Origin: Oscillospiraceae bacterium
GTDB lineage: Bacteria > Bacillota > Clostridia > Oscillospirales > CAG-272
Length of the DNA: 41,172 nt
Assembly: GCA_015063855.1 (NCBI GenBank)
Contig: SVTI01000010.1
Coordinates: forward strand, 1 to 41,172
Reading direction: 5' to 3'
A program made the position numbers and the translations under genes. The notes beneath the pieces were generated by a model. The model saw nothing but the letters and a program-made list of their open reading frames with translations, did not search any database and was not told the origin of the DNA. Positions 16,818-24,464 of the stretch are shown in pieces (within the stretch, counting starts at the first letter, position 1; every line of letters starts with the position of its first letter).

Positions 16818-17710
16818 AGGAATGCTCCGGTGTACTTATAGTTGATAAGCCGATGGATATGACATCCCACGACGCGGTGAACATAATGCGAAAGCTTTAT
16901 AATACCAAAAAGGTGGGACATACCGGAACTCTTGACCCAATGGCAACGGGTTTGCTGGTTATACTTATCGGCAGAGCCGCAAAGGCGGCGGAATATCTTG
17001 TTTCTGACGAAAAGAAATACGAAGCGGGATTGCTTCTCGGTAAAAAATACGATACGGGTGATATTACGGGAAGTATAATTGAAGAGTCAAGGGATATCCC
17101 CGAAAGGGAAAGCGTGCTTTCCTGCATTGCATCCTTTGAAGGCAAGGGACAGCAGATACCTCCCATGTATTCGGCTCTTAAGGTTGACGGACAGAAGCTT
17201 GTCAACCTTGCAAGAAGAGGTATTGAGGTTGAAAGAAAACCCAGAGATATCGAGATATATTCGATAGAAGCTGAAGGGCAGGGAAGCGAGTACAGATTAA
17301 GTGTCCATTGCAGCAAGGGTACTTATATTCGTACTCTCTGCGAGGATATAGGCGAAAAGCTTGGATGCCCGTCGACTATGTCATCACTCAGAAGAACTGC
17401 ATCGGGAGGCTTTGATATTTCGGGCAGCTATACCATAGATGCTCTTCGTGAAATGGATGAGGAGACAAAGGAAAAAATACTTCTTCCCATAGAGAGTCTT
17501 TTTGAGGAATTACCTGTAGTTAAATTACCCGAATTTTTCGTTAAGCTTTCACGAAGCGGTCAGCAGATCTATCAGAAGAAGATAGGCTGTAAATACGATC
17601 TTGGGCAGAGGGTAAGATTATACGATAACAACGGCTTCTACGGCTTGGGCGAGGTCACTGATTACCCTGATGGAAGTGCGATAAAAACAATAAAACAATT
17701 TGTATTATAA
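16814..17710 (+). CDS. truB: tRNA pseudouridine-55 synthase TruB
   Basis: About 298 residues. SGVLIVDKPMDMTSHD opens the family. HTGTLDPMATGLL carries the catalytic Asp, followed by EAGLLGKKYDTGD, PPMYSALKVDGQ and the YIRTLCEDIG core. The C-terminal GCKYDLGQRVRLYDNNGFYGLGEV is the TruB-type PUA-like tail. The enzyme makes pseudouridine 55 in the T-loop of tRNAs. I choose ATG 16814 over GTG 16802 because GGAG lies about 11 bases before it and it overlaps the nrnA stop as ATGA. The usual following gene ribF is absent; a xylulokinase comes next. Confidence 0.94.
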   Translation: MKECSGVLIVDKPMDMTSHDAVNIMRKLYNTKKVGHTGTLDPMATGLLVILIGRAAKAAEYLVSDEKKYEAGLLLGKKYDTGDITGSIIEESRDIPERESVLSCIASFEGKGQQIPPMYSALKVDGQKLVNLARRGIEVERKPRDIEIYSIEAEGQGSEYRLSVHCSKGTYIRTLCEDIGEKLGCPSTMSSLRRTASGGFDISGSYTIDALREMDEETKEKILLPIESLFEELPVVKLPEFFVKLSRSGQQIYQKKIGCKYDLGQRVRLYDNNGFYGLGEVTDYPDGSAIKTIKQFVL

Positions 17711-17725
17711 ACGGAGGATAAAAAT

Positions 17726-19240
17726 ATGTATCTTATCGGTAGTGATATCGGTACCAGCGGTACCAAAACGGTTCTTTTTGATTTGCAAGGAAACACAGTT
17801 GCTTCCGCGCTCTGCGAATACCCCCTTTATCAGCCTAAAAACGGATGGGCTGAGCAGGATCCCCGTGACTGGTGGAACGCAGTTTGCGAAAGCATCAAGG
17901 CAGTAGTAACCAAGTCCGGTGTTGACCCTAAGGATATCAAGGGTGTTGGACTTTCAGGTCAGATGCACGGTCTTGTAATGCTTGATAAAAATGACGAGGT
18001 TATCCGTCCCTCAATTATCTGGTGTGACCAGCGTACCGCAAAGGAATGTGAGGAGATGACCGATATTATCGGTGCGGATAAGCTTATCGAGATCACAGCA
18101 AACCCTGCTATGACAGGCTTCACCGCTTCCAAGATTATGTGGGTTAAGAATAACGAGCCCGAAAACTTTGAGAAGTGTGCTAAGATCATGCTTCCCAAGG
18201 ACTATATCAGATATATGCTCACAGGTGAGTTTGCAACAGAGGTATCCGACGCTTCGGGTATGCAGCTTCTCGACGTTCCCGCAAGAGACTGGTCTCCCTA
18301 TGTTCTCGACAAGCTGGGTATCGACAGAGCGAAGCTCGGTAAGGTTTACGAATCCTGCGAGGAAACAGGCCGTGTAACCAAGAGAGCCGCAGAGCTCACA
18401 GGTCTTTGTGAAGGCACAATTGTTGCGGGTGGTGCAGGTGACCAGGCGGCAGGCGCGGTCGGTAACGGCATCGTTCGTGAGGGCATCATCTCCGCTACTA
18501 TCGGTACATCAGGCGTTGTATTCGCTCATACAGACAAGCTTTCTATCGATCCCAAGGGACGTGTACATACGCTTTGCCATGCAGTTCCCGGCTGTTGGCA
18601 TATTATGGGAGTTACACAGGGTGCAGGTCTTTCCTTTAAGTGGATGAGAGACAACTTCTTCGAAAATGAAAAATCTACTGCTGCACTTTTAGGCAATGAC
18701 CCCAACTATATTATGGATAAGATAGCGGAGCAGGTTCCCGCAGGTGCAAACGGACTTGTATATCTTCCTTACCTTATGGGTGAGAGAACTCCTCATCTTG
18801 ACCCCGATTGCCGTGGTGTATTCTTCGGTCTTAGCGCTATGCATACCAAGAAGGATATGCTCAGAGCAGTAATGGAGGGTGTAATCTTCTCCCTCACCAA
18901 CTGCATGGATATCATCAAGGATATGACAGGTACCACACCCGAGACCGTTTATGCTTCCGGTGGCGGCGGAAACTCTACCCTTTGGAGAACAATGATGGCT
19001 GACAGCTTCGCTATGCCTATCTCCCGCAATAATTCTAAAGAGGGCGGCGCTCTTGGTGTTGCTATCCTTGCAGGCGTAGCTGCAGGTCTTTATAAGAGCG
19101 TTCCCGATGCCTGCGCCGAGCTTATCCGTGAGAAGGATTCTACCCCCTTCAACGAAGCAAACGCAGAGATTTATAAGAAATATTATACACTTTATAATAA
19201 GCTTTACAGCGATCTTAAGGATTCCTTTAAGATGCTTTGA
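17726..19240 (+). CDS. xylB: Xylulokinase (FGGY family)
   Basis: 504 residues. The N-terminal GSDIGTSGTKTVLFD is the phosphate-binding loop, GLSGQMHGLVMLD with IIWCDQRT is the xylulokinase-specific substrate motif (Met-His after Gln), and GERTPHLDPDCRGVFFGL and YASGGGGNSTLWRTMMAD are C-terminal FGGY signatures. It phosphorylates D-xylulose to xylulose 5-phosphate. It has a strong ribosome site (ACGGAGG) and starts 15 bases after truB without a visible promoter, so it may be read from the rbfA operon. No xylose isomerase or transporter is in the window. It ends with TGA, showing that TGA is a normal stop in this genome. Confidence 0.93.
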   Translation: MYLIGSDIGTSGTKTVLFDLQGNTVASALCEYPLYQPKNGWAEQDPRDWWNAVCESIKAVVTKSGVDPKDIKGVGLSGQMHGLVMLDKNDEVIRPSIIWCDQRTAKECEEMTDIIGADKLIEITANPAMTGFTASKIMWVKNNEPENFEKCAKIMLPKDYIRYMLTGEFATEVSDASGMQLLDVPARDWSPYVLDKLGIDRAKLGKVYESCEETGRVTKRAAELTGLCEGTIVAGGAGDQAAGAVGNGIVREGIISATIGTSGVVFAHTDKLSIDPKGRVHTLCHAVPGCWHIMGVTQGAGLSFKWMRDNFFENEKSTAALLGNDPNYIMDKIAEQVPAGANGLVYLPYLMGERTPHLDPDCRGVFFGLSAMHTKKDMLRAVMEGVIFSLTNCMDIIKDMTGTTPETVYASGGGGNSTLWRTMMADSFAMPISRNNSKEGGALGVAILAGVAAGLYKSVPDACAELIREKDSTPFNEANAEIYKKYYTLYNKLYSDLKDSFKML

Positions 19241-19259
19241 TACCTTTAATGAATAATCG

Positions 19260-19288
19260 AACGGAGACATGTTAGATGTCTCCGTTTT
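19260..19288. terminator. Terminator after xylB
   Basis: AACGGAGACAT, loop GTTAG, ATGTCTCCGTT, then TTAA: an 11-bp stem lying between the convergent xylB and SLOG genes. Confidence 0.85.
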
Positions 19289-19290
19289 AA

Positions 19291-19701
19291 TTAAGCTATA
19301 TTTATAATTATCTTTCCTTTCGCCCGAGCTCGTTTAAGTGCCTGTTCAGCCCCACCACTATATTGTACATAACATAAAACATAATCTGAATTATCCACCA
19401 TCCATCTGTTTCTTGAAGTTATAGCAAAACGCTTATTGACAAATTCAAGACCCTCCGGATATATGCTTATATCCTCATACCCCTTTCCGCTATTCATATA
19501 TGCCAAAACCACATAATAAATTATTGAATAGTTATCGGACAGCTCTTTCAATATCCTCAAAGCTACTCTGTCAAATTCACCATTGTTTCCAACATAAAAT
19601 AAATTGCACCCATTATTCGTTATCAAATTTATAAGTTCCTCTCTCAATTTTGTCTCAATAGAATTGCTTATATATCGGTGCCCAAATAAAGAACAAGTCA
19701 T
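19291..19701 (-). CDS. Stand-alone SLOG-family protein (YpsA/YspA-like)
   Basis: 136 residues. The N-terminus CSLFGHRYI, then FYVGNNGEFDRVALRIL (Rossmann nucleotide-binding loop and helix), RNRWMVDNSDYVLCYV and a terminal GGAEQALKRARAKGKIIINIA match small SLOG-fold proteins (the DprA/LOG/YpsA superfamily), which bind nucleotide-derived ligands. The function of this subgroup is unknown. The gene and its divergent XRE partner are more AT-rich than their neighbours. Three 17-base operator-like sites lie in the shared 141-base promoter region. The promoter is a perfect TTGACA-17-TATCAT and the ribosome site is GGGGAG. This looks like a small regulated accessory islet. Confidence 0.8.
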   Translation of the reverse strand: MTCSLFGHRYISNSIETKLREELINLITNNGCNLFYVGNNGEFDRVALRILKELSDNYSIIYYVVLAYMNSGKGYEDISIYPEGLEFVNKRFAITSRNRWMVDNSDYVLCYVQYSGGAEQALKRARAKGKIIINIA

Positions 19702-19715
19702 ATCATTCTCCCCTA

Positions 19716-19732
19716 TTACCCGTTTATGGGAT
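19716..19732. promoter_or_regulatory. Operator-like site 1 (SLOG side)
   Basis: Read on the minus strand it is ATCCCATAAACGGGTAA. It shares the frame A(A/T)CCCATnnn(C/T)(A/G)GGTAA with sites 2 and 3. It overlaps the -10 box of the SLOG promoter by two bases and covers the likely transcription start. Confidence 0.65.
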
Positions 19733-19759
19733 GATATTACAAAAAACCTTTATTGTCAA
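19731..19759 (-). promoter_or_regulatory. Promoter of the SLOG gene
   Basis: Minus strand TTGACA (19759-19754), a 17-base spacer and TATCAT (19736-19731). The -35 box abuts operator-like site 2 and the -10 box abuts site 1, so binding at either site would block the promoter. Confidence 0.8.
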
Positions 19760-19774
19760 CCCATATTCAGGTAA
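19758..19774. promoter_or_regulatory. Operator-like site 2 (middle)
   Basis: AACCCATATTCAGGTAA on the plus strand, overlapping the SLOG -35 box by two bases. Confidence 0.65.
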
Positions 19775-19804
19775 TTTCTCTTTTTTCCTTGTTATCATAT
19801 TATT

Positions 19805-19821
19805 AACCCATTATTGGGTAA
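19805..19821. promoter_or_regulatory. Operator-like site 3 (XRE side)
   Basis: AACCCATTATTGGGTAA on the plus strand, the most symmetrical copy (ACCCA-TTAT-TGGGT). It lies just after a plausible XRE -10 box (TATTAT, 19798-19803, no good -35) and before AAGGGTG at 19831-19837. Confidence 0.65.
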
Positions 19822-19842
19822 TTATATGATAAGGGTGATATT

Positions 19843-20097
19843 ATGGAATACTCCGAGCTCTATGTAAAAAGAATTCGCCAATTATGTAAGCAAAAGGGAT
19901 TGTCAATAAACGCTCTTGCCACTATGAGCGATGTTAAGCAATCAACCTTAGATAACATTATGCAGGGGCATACAAAAAATCCGGGCATTGTTACTATGCA
20001 TAAGATAGCTTTGGCCTTTAGTATGACCTTATCCGAATTTCTTAACTACGATGAATTGAATGACTATTCCTTTGACGAAGATAATTTTAAGTCTTAA
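19843..20097 (+). CDS. XRE-family helix-turn-helix regulator
   Basis: 84 residues, almost entirely one HTH_3 domain: YVKRIRQLCKQKGLSINALATMSDVKQSTLDNIMQG is the helix-turn-helix region, followed by TMHKIALAFSMTLSEFLNY and a short acidic tail. It is a cytoplasmic DNA-binding repressor by family. It diverges from the SLOG gene, and the 141 bases between them carry three similar 17-base near-palindromes, so it most likely represses both itself and SLOG. A ligand-binding domain is missing, so any signal must come through another protein, possibly SLOG. Confidence 0.88.
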   Translation: MEYSELYVKRIRQLCKQKGLSINALATMSDVKQSTLDNIMQGHTKNPGIVTMHKIALAFSMTLSEFLNYDELNDYSFDEDNFKS

Positions 20098-20111
20098 TTA
20101 AAAAATAAAAA

Positions 20112-20155
20112 GGACTTTCATTGATTTGATTCAATGAAAGTCCCGTTATTTTTTG
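20112..20155 (+). terminator. Terminator after the XRE gene
   Basis: GGACTTTCATTGA, loop TTTGAT, TCAATGAAAGTCC (13-bp stem), then CGTTATTTTTTG. Confidence 0.88.
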
Positions 20156-20511
20156 TCCGCCCTTTGCGGGCGGTAGGTTGGCAGTCCGTTTGACCGCCTG
20201 AGGTCGAATCCTTTTCTTGGGTACAATATTATTATATTCTCCTTGTGTGACGAATAGTTGATAATCTTGTGCCGATAAAAGTTTTTTTAATCATAGGTGG
20301 TTTCTTCATCCCCGAAGTGAAATGTATTTATAATCATTCTTCAGAGGGAAGTTTAGTGTGACGAATTGTAGGGACACGGGATGCGTGCCATACACATATT
20401 TGTACTAAATTTCGGCTCAGAATCCCCGTAAAACAAGGCAACGAAAAAGAGAATGAAAATCGTAGGGCCAACATTCTCTAATTGATTGTGAATGCTTATT
20501 TTGTGAAAATA
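20156..20511. repeat. Gene-free stretch with repeat-like pieces
   Basis: I find no credible gene in these 356 bases. They hold a tight hairpin (CCGCCC-TTTGC-GGGCGG, 20157-20173), a copy of a motif that recurs at the window end (TGACC, 5 bases, AGG, TCGAATCC at 20191-20211; the end copy is at 41148-41170), and an 11-base direct repeat GTGTGACGAAT (20245-20255 and 20356-20366). Pieces beginning GTAGGG (near 20369 and 20472) look like worn copies of dispersed intergenic repeats. It is best read as accumulated repeat debris downstream of an accessory islet. Confidence 0.5.
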
Positions 20512-20880
20512 CTACCCATTATTACGTACAAAGTCCTTGAGTCTTTCCACCGTCTCCTCGCTGATATAATGCTCGATGCGGCAGGCATCCTCTTCAGCAG
20601 TATCTTGTGTAACGCCGAGAATCATAAGCGCTTTCATTAAAACCTCGTGACGCTCGTATACACCCTCTGCAAGCGATTTTCCTGCATCGGTTAGGTGGAT
20701 ATAGCCGTCGGAATCTATGCTTATCATATCACCCTTTTTCAGTATTCCGAGGGCTCTTGAAACGCTGGGCTTGGAATAACCTGTGTGATTGGCAACGTCT
20801 ATCGAGCGGACGTTTGCCTTTTTCTTTGAAAGGACGAGTATCGTTTCAAGATACATCTGTCCCGATTCGTGTATATTCAT
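20512..20880 (-). CDS. DtxR/MntR-family metal-dependent transcriptional repressor
   Basis: 122 residues: an N-terminal winged helix (residues about 5-70, with SIDVANHTGYSKPSVSRAL) and the dimerisation/metal domain, but no SH3-like tail, so it is the short MntR-like form. The metal ligands visible by alignment are Met9, Cys100, Glu103 and His104 (DACRIEH), plus His78. Met-Cys-Glu-His is the primary-site set known from DtxR/IdeR, whereas MntR has Asp and Glu in place of Met and Cys. This hints at Fe(II) rather than Mn(II) sensing, as inference. It overlaps capA by one base (TAATG), so the two are co-expressed. No metal transporter is nearby. Confidence 0.88.
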   Translation of the reverse strand: MNIHESGQMYLETILVLSKKKANVRSIDVANHTGYSKPSVSRALGILKKGDMISIDSDGYIHLTDAGKSLAEGVYERHEVLMKALMILGVTQDTAEEDACRIEHYISEETVERLKDFVRNNG

Positions 20881-22124
20881 TACTGTTCCTCGCTTTTGGT
20901 TAAATAGTCGGGGAGAAATTCGTCATCAATAGTATCGGTCACTATTTTACAGAGAGCGTCATAGCTCGTTCTTATACCGTAGCAGTCCCTGCCAAGCTGT
21001 GAAGCGAGCTCGTCGGTATAATCGGAAAGATAGTAGAGTCTTGAATTATAGTAGCTGGGTCCGAAATGATGGATAACCGGCTCGAATATAACGTTTTCTA
21101 CTGTTATATCATCACCCTTCTTTACAAGCTCAAAGGAAGCCATACCGCCTACCATATTTCCGGGTTGAGTCATGGTGGCAACAAAATTACCGAGAGAATA
21201 GATGCACAGAGTCTTATTACCGTTATCCGAGCTTATCCACTCAACCGGCTGAATAACGTGAGGATGAGTACCGATAATAACGTCAACACCCTCGTCGCAC
21301 ATCATCTGAGCGAGGCTTTGTTGCTCGGTGTTGGGGGAATATACATTCTCCACTCCCCAATGGATAGAAACTATAACCGAGTCGGCAAGGTCGCGGACTC
21401 TTCTTATATCCTCGCGTATAGTATCCTCGTCTATATAGGGAACTACCGCCTCGGAGTAAGCCGAGGGAGAGATACCGTTGGTACCGTAGGTATATGAGAG
21501 GAGTGCCATAGATATACCGTCAGACTCTATTATACAGGGCTCAAGATATGCCTCTTCGTTTTCATAGCCGCCGATCATGGTGACCTCTTTCTTTGAGTTC
21601 CAGTATTCGATGGTATCCTCAAGTCCCGATGACCCCATATCAAGCATATGGTTGGTGGCGATATTGAAAACATCAAATCCAAGCTCAATGAGCTGATCAC
21701 CTAAATTACGGGGCGTATTAAAGCAGGGATAATCCTTATAGCCGTATTCTTCGCCTGCCATAACTGTCTCCTGGTTGATATAGGCTATGTCAGCTGCTGA
21801 TATTTCATCTGCAAGTTCCTCGTATATGGGCATGAAGTTATAGTCGGGATATTCTTCATTTGCACGGTTACGGGCGTCGGTAAAATTGCAATGATACATA
21901 ATGTTGTCACCCACCGCAAGGAAGGTGGTACGCTGTTCTGAGAGCTCGTTGCTTATTACGTCATCCTCTAATGGAGGCTCGGTATCTTCAGGCTCTTTTG
22001 CAGCATCTGTCGTCAGATCTACATAATCCGCTGCACCGTCTAAATCATTTTTCCCGATCTTTTCGCAGGATGTAAGGGATATGATAAATATAACGGCAAG
22101 AATTAAAGATAAATATCTTTTCAT
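20880..22124 (-). CDS. CapA/PgsA-type metallophosphatase-like lipoprotein
   Basis: 414 residues with a lipoprotein signal (LSLILAVIFIISLTSC, Cys about residue 20), an acidic linker to about residue 65, and then the PGA_cap domain: FLAVGDNIMYHCN, YINQETVMAG, IATNHMLDMGSSGLEDT, VSIHWGVE and IIGTHPHVIQPVEW carry the conserved metal-binding Asp, His and Asn residues of the calcineurin-like fold. Relatives take part in poly-gamma-glutamate or capsule synthesis. No capB or capC is present here, so a general cell-surface role is safer. GGAG precedes the start. The DtxR repressor gene follows with a one-base overlap. Confidence 0.87.
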   Translation of the reverse strand: MKRYLSLILAVIFIISLTSCEKIGKNDLDGAADYVDLTTDAAKEPEDTEPPLEDDVISNELSEQRTTFLAVGDNIMYHCNFTDARNRANEEYPDYNFMPIYEELADEISAADIAYINQETVMAGEEYGYKDYPCFNTPRNLGDQLIELGFDVFNIATNHMLDMGSSGLEDTIEYWNSKKEVTMIGGYENEEAYLEPCIIESDGISMALLSYTYGTNGISPSAYSEAVVPYIDEDTIREDIRRVRDLADSVIVSIHWGVENVYSPNTEQQSLAQMMCDEGVDVIIGTHPHVIQPVEWISSDNGNKTLCIYSLGNFVATMTQPGNMVGGMASFELVKKGDDITVENVIFEPVIHHFGPSYYNSRLYYLSDYTDELASQLGRDCYGIRTSYDALCKIVTDTIDDEFLPDYLTKSEEQ

Positions 22125-22176
22125 GAATAAAAATCTCCGATTTGATTATTTCTTTTTTAATATATAGGAAATTGCT

Positions 22177-22251
22177 CCGTTTCGGGCATTGAAGAAACGG
22201 AATTATGCTCGGTCCATACCCGATCATTCGGTGCGCCCGGTGGCGCTTTTT
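22177..22251 (+). ncRNA. Candidate structured RNA ending in an intrinsic terminator
   Basis: The 209-base gap between capA and the SGNH gene has no ORF of its own but is structured. CCGTTTC (22177-22183) pairs with GAAACGG (22194-22200), while GGGCAT (22184-22189), inside that loop, can pair with ATGCTC (22205-22210), which together is an H-type pseudoknot. CCGA-TCAT-TCGG follows (22220-22231), then GCGCC-CGGT-GGCGC (22233-22246) and TTTTTAT, a textbook terminator for the plus strand. No plus-strand gene lies upstream and I see only a poor promoter (TTGATT at 22142 with badly spaced TATA boxes). It could be a small RNA, or, read on the minus strand, the capA leader. Confidence 0.35.
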
Positions 22252-22333
22252 ATACTATAGGATTTTAATGCATTTCGTGCGAGTTGTTCACACTGCAGAA
22301 ACGGGCGAAATCAGGCGCGGCACTTGTCGCTTG

Positions 22334-23326
22334 TTATTGTATATTCAGCTTCTCAAAAATAAGGTCAAAAAGGGGAGAAAGAAGCTCGGCAAAGCGCGCG
22401 AAGCTTTCGTCTGTAGGATGAATTCCGTCAACTGTGGAGTCTTTGATCGTTCTGTTGCCATAGGCATAGCTGCCGTCGAGGAAATAAACGTTTGTATCCC
22501 CTTCGCGCTGAGCCTCGGAGTAGGTACGGTAGATTACGTCGCGGCGAAGAGCGTTGTTTACGTGATCGTTTCCAAAGTCGGGCTTTGAAAGTATGAGTAT
22601 CGGAAGGTCAGGATGTACCTCGCGTATTCTCTTAAAGAAGCGGGCGTGTCTTTCCTCCAACTCTTCTGCATTGAAGGCATTGTGATCATAGCCGTAAATA
22701 AGCATGGTCATATCTATCTTGTTTATATGATCTGCTACGGCAAGCTCACCGCGGCAACCGCCTGCAAGACCGTAATTGTAATAGTCAAATCCGTACTTAC
22801 GGGAGAGTAGTTCAGGATAGGTGTTGTGAGGGGAGGTAACGGCTACGCCGTTTGTAATGGATGAACCGTAAAAAACAACAGGCTTGGTTATTTTATATGG
22901 CTTTGCTTCTCTGATATTTGCATCGTCCTCTATGGATATATCCATTTCCTTTACGGTGGTGTATATGGGGAGGAGGATGGTTATTTCGGAATATCCCTCG
23001 TTGTTATCTATCACAAAGCTGTAATCTGTATCACCGTCATTTTGCGGAGCGTAGACGCCTATGTATCTTTCGTTAAGATAAACGGCACAGCCGGTCTGTC
23101 CCGAAAGGGTAAAGATTCTGAGTCGGTCATAGGGACAGAGGAAAACCGATACTTCTATTTTTTTTGAATCTGTTGCAAATCTCACCCTGCCGCCTGCGCT
23201 GAGTCCCGAGGATACGGTTGCAGCGGCATGGTTTAAGGTTTCGTGAAAACCCTCGGGTAATCTTCGAAAATCCTTGGTCAATCCGTGGAGCTTTATCGGA
23301 GCATCATTAGGAGTAAAATGCATCAC
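22334..23326 (-). CDS. Two-domain SGNH hydrolase (GxDLY-like N-domain plus GDSL lipase domain)
   Basis: 330 residues. The N-terminal part (about 1-145) is a beta-sandwich ending in ITILLPIYTTVKEMDISI, which resembles the GxDLY domain that precedes Lipase_GDSL_3 enzymes. The hydrolase part has FYGSSITNGVA (block I, nucleophile Ser), YGLAGGCRGE (block II Gly), IYGYDHNA (block III) and DGIHPTDESFARF (block V, Asp and His). It is probably a carbohydrate or surface-polymer deacetylase or esterase. No signal peptide is visible. It is the last gene of the long mutSL operon; its start (GTG 23326 or ATG 23323) overlaps the tgt stop. Confidence 0.85.
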   Translation of the reverse strand: MMHFTPNDAPIKLHGLTKDFRRLPEGFHETLNHAAATVSSGLSAGGRVRFATDSKKIEVSVFLCPYDRLRIFTLSGQTGCAVYLNERYIGVYAPQNDGDTDYSFVIDNNEGYSEITILLPIYTTVKEMDISIEDDANIREAKPYKITKPVVFYGSSITNGVAVTSPHNTYPELLSRKYGFDYYNYGLAGGCRGELAVADHINKIDMTMLIYGYDHNAFNAEELEERHARFFKRIREVHPDLPILILSKPDFGNDHVNNALRRDVIYRTYSEAQREGDTNVYFLDGSYAYGNRTIKDSTVDGIHPTDESFARFAELLSPLFDLIFEKLNIQ

Positions 23327-24462
23327 TATATCTTTTCCCCCAGTATATTTATGTATTTATTATAAAAAGATGTGTAATATCCGCCGTCAAGGGCATCTCT
23401 TATCTTTTGCATAAGCTCGTTATAAAAATAGAGGTTATGAAGAACACAGAGACGGGGACCGAGTACCTCTCTTGCCTTGAAAAGATGTCGGATATAAGCC
23501 TTGGAATAATTACGGCAAGCGGGACACTGACAGTCGGGATCAATGGGGGTATCGTCAAGAAGATATTTTTCATTCATGACATTTATCTTACCCTTCCACG
23601 TGAAGAGATTTCCGTGGCGTGCATTACGGCTGGGCATAACACAGTCGAAAAAGTCTACACCGCGGTATACAGCCTCAAGGATATTGCAGGGAGTACCTAC
23701 ACCCATGAGGTATCTGGGCTTATCGGTGGGCATGTGGGGCTCTACGGCATCAATGATACGGTACATTTCCTCTGCCTCCTCACCTACAGCAAGACCGCCT
23801 ATAGCATAACCGTCAAGATCAAGCTTTGCTATCTCCTGCATGTGAGCGATACGAAGATCTTCATAGGTTCCGCCCTGATTGATACCGAAAAGCATCTGCT
23901 CCTTATTGATGGTGGAGGGAAGGGAGTTAAGCCTTTCCATTTCCGCCTTACATCTGTGTAACCAACGGGTTGTTCTCTCGCAGGATTTCTTTACATAGTT
24001 GTAGGGCGCAGGGTTTTCGATACATTCGTCAAATGCCATGGCGATGGTAGAAGCGAGATTTGACTGGATCTGCATACTCTCCTCGGGACCCATGAATATC
24101 TTTTTACCGTCCATATGGGAGGCAAAGTAAACACCCTCTTCCTTTATACGGCGGAGCTTGGCAAGGGAGTATACCTGGAATCCGCCGCTGTCTGTGAGCA
24201 CGGGCTTGTCCCAGTTAAAGAACTTATGAATACCGCCAAGATCACGAATAAGACCGTCACCGGGACGGATGTGAAGGTGATATGTGTTGGAGAGCTCTAC
24301 CTGACAGTTGATCTCCTGAAGATCCATCGTGGAGACACCGCCCTTGATAGCAGCAGAGGTGCCTACGTTCATGAATACAGGAGTCTGGATAGTACCGTGA
24401 GGTGTTTCGAACTGACCTCTGCGGGCTCTGCCCTCCTGTGCTAATAATGTAAATTTTCCCAT
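23326..24462 (-). CDS. tgt: tRNA-guanine(34) transglycosylase
   Basis: 378 residues, standard length. LTDSGGFQVYSL is the substrate pocket with the catalytic Asp, FDECIENPAPY is typical, GGLAVGEEAEEMYRII follows, and the zinc site is CQCPACR with the later His in LHNLYFY. The enzyme swaps G34 for preQ1 in tRNAs with GUN anticodons. GAGG precedes the start, which lies two bases after the mutL stop. No preQ1 synthesis or queA gene lies in this window. Confidence 0.95.
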   Translation of the reverse strand: MGKFTLLAQEGRARRGQFETPHGTIQTPVFMNVGTSAAIKGGVSTMDLQEINCQVELSNTYHLHIRPGDGLIRDLGGIHKFFNWDKPVLTDSGGFQVYSLAKLRRIKEEGVYFASHMDGKKIFMGPEESMQIQSNLASTIAMAFDECIENPAPYNYVKKSCERTTRWLHRCKAEMERLNSLPSTINKEQMLFGINQGGTYEDLRIAHMQEIAKLDLDGYAIGGLAVGEEAEEMYRIIDAVEPHMPTDKPRYLMGVGTPCNILEAVYRGVDFFDCVMPSRNARHGNLFTWKGKINVMNEKYLLDDTPIDPDCQCPACRNYSKAYIRHLFKAREVLGPRLCVLHNLYFYNELMQKIRDALDGGYYTSFYNKYINILGEKI

Positions 24463-24464
24463 AT

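Noticed and set aside
20156-20511. CRISPR array or insertion-sequence remnant in the gene-free stretch
   Set aside because: Only one 11-base direct repeat and unrelated hairpins are seen; there is no regular spacing, no terminal inverted repeats and no transposase fragment.
22205-22588. 127-residue plus-strand ORF at the capA/SGNH gap
   Set aside because: It runs antisense through the SGNH hydrolase C-terminus, passes over an intrinsic terminator and has no ribosome site or recognisable domain.
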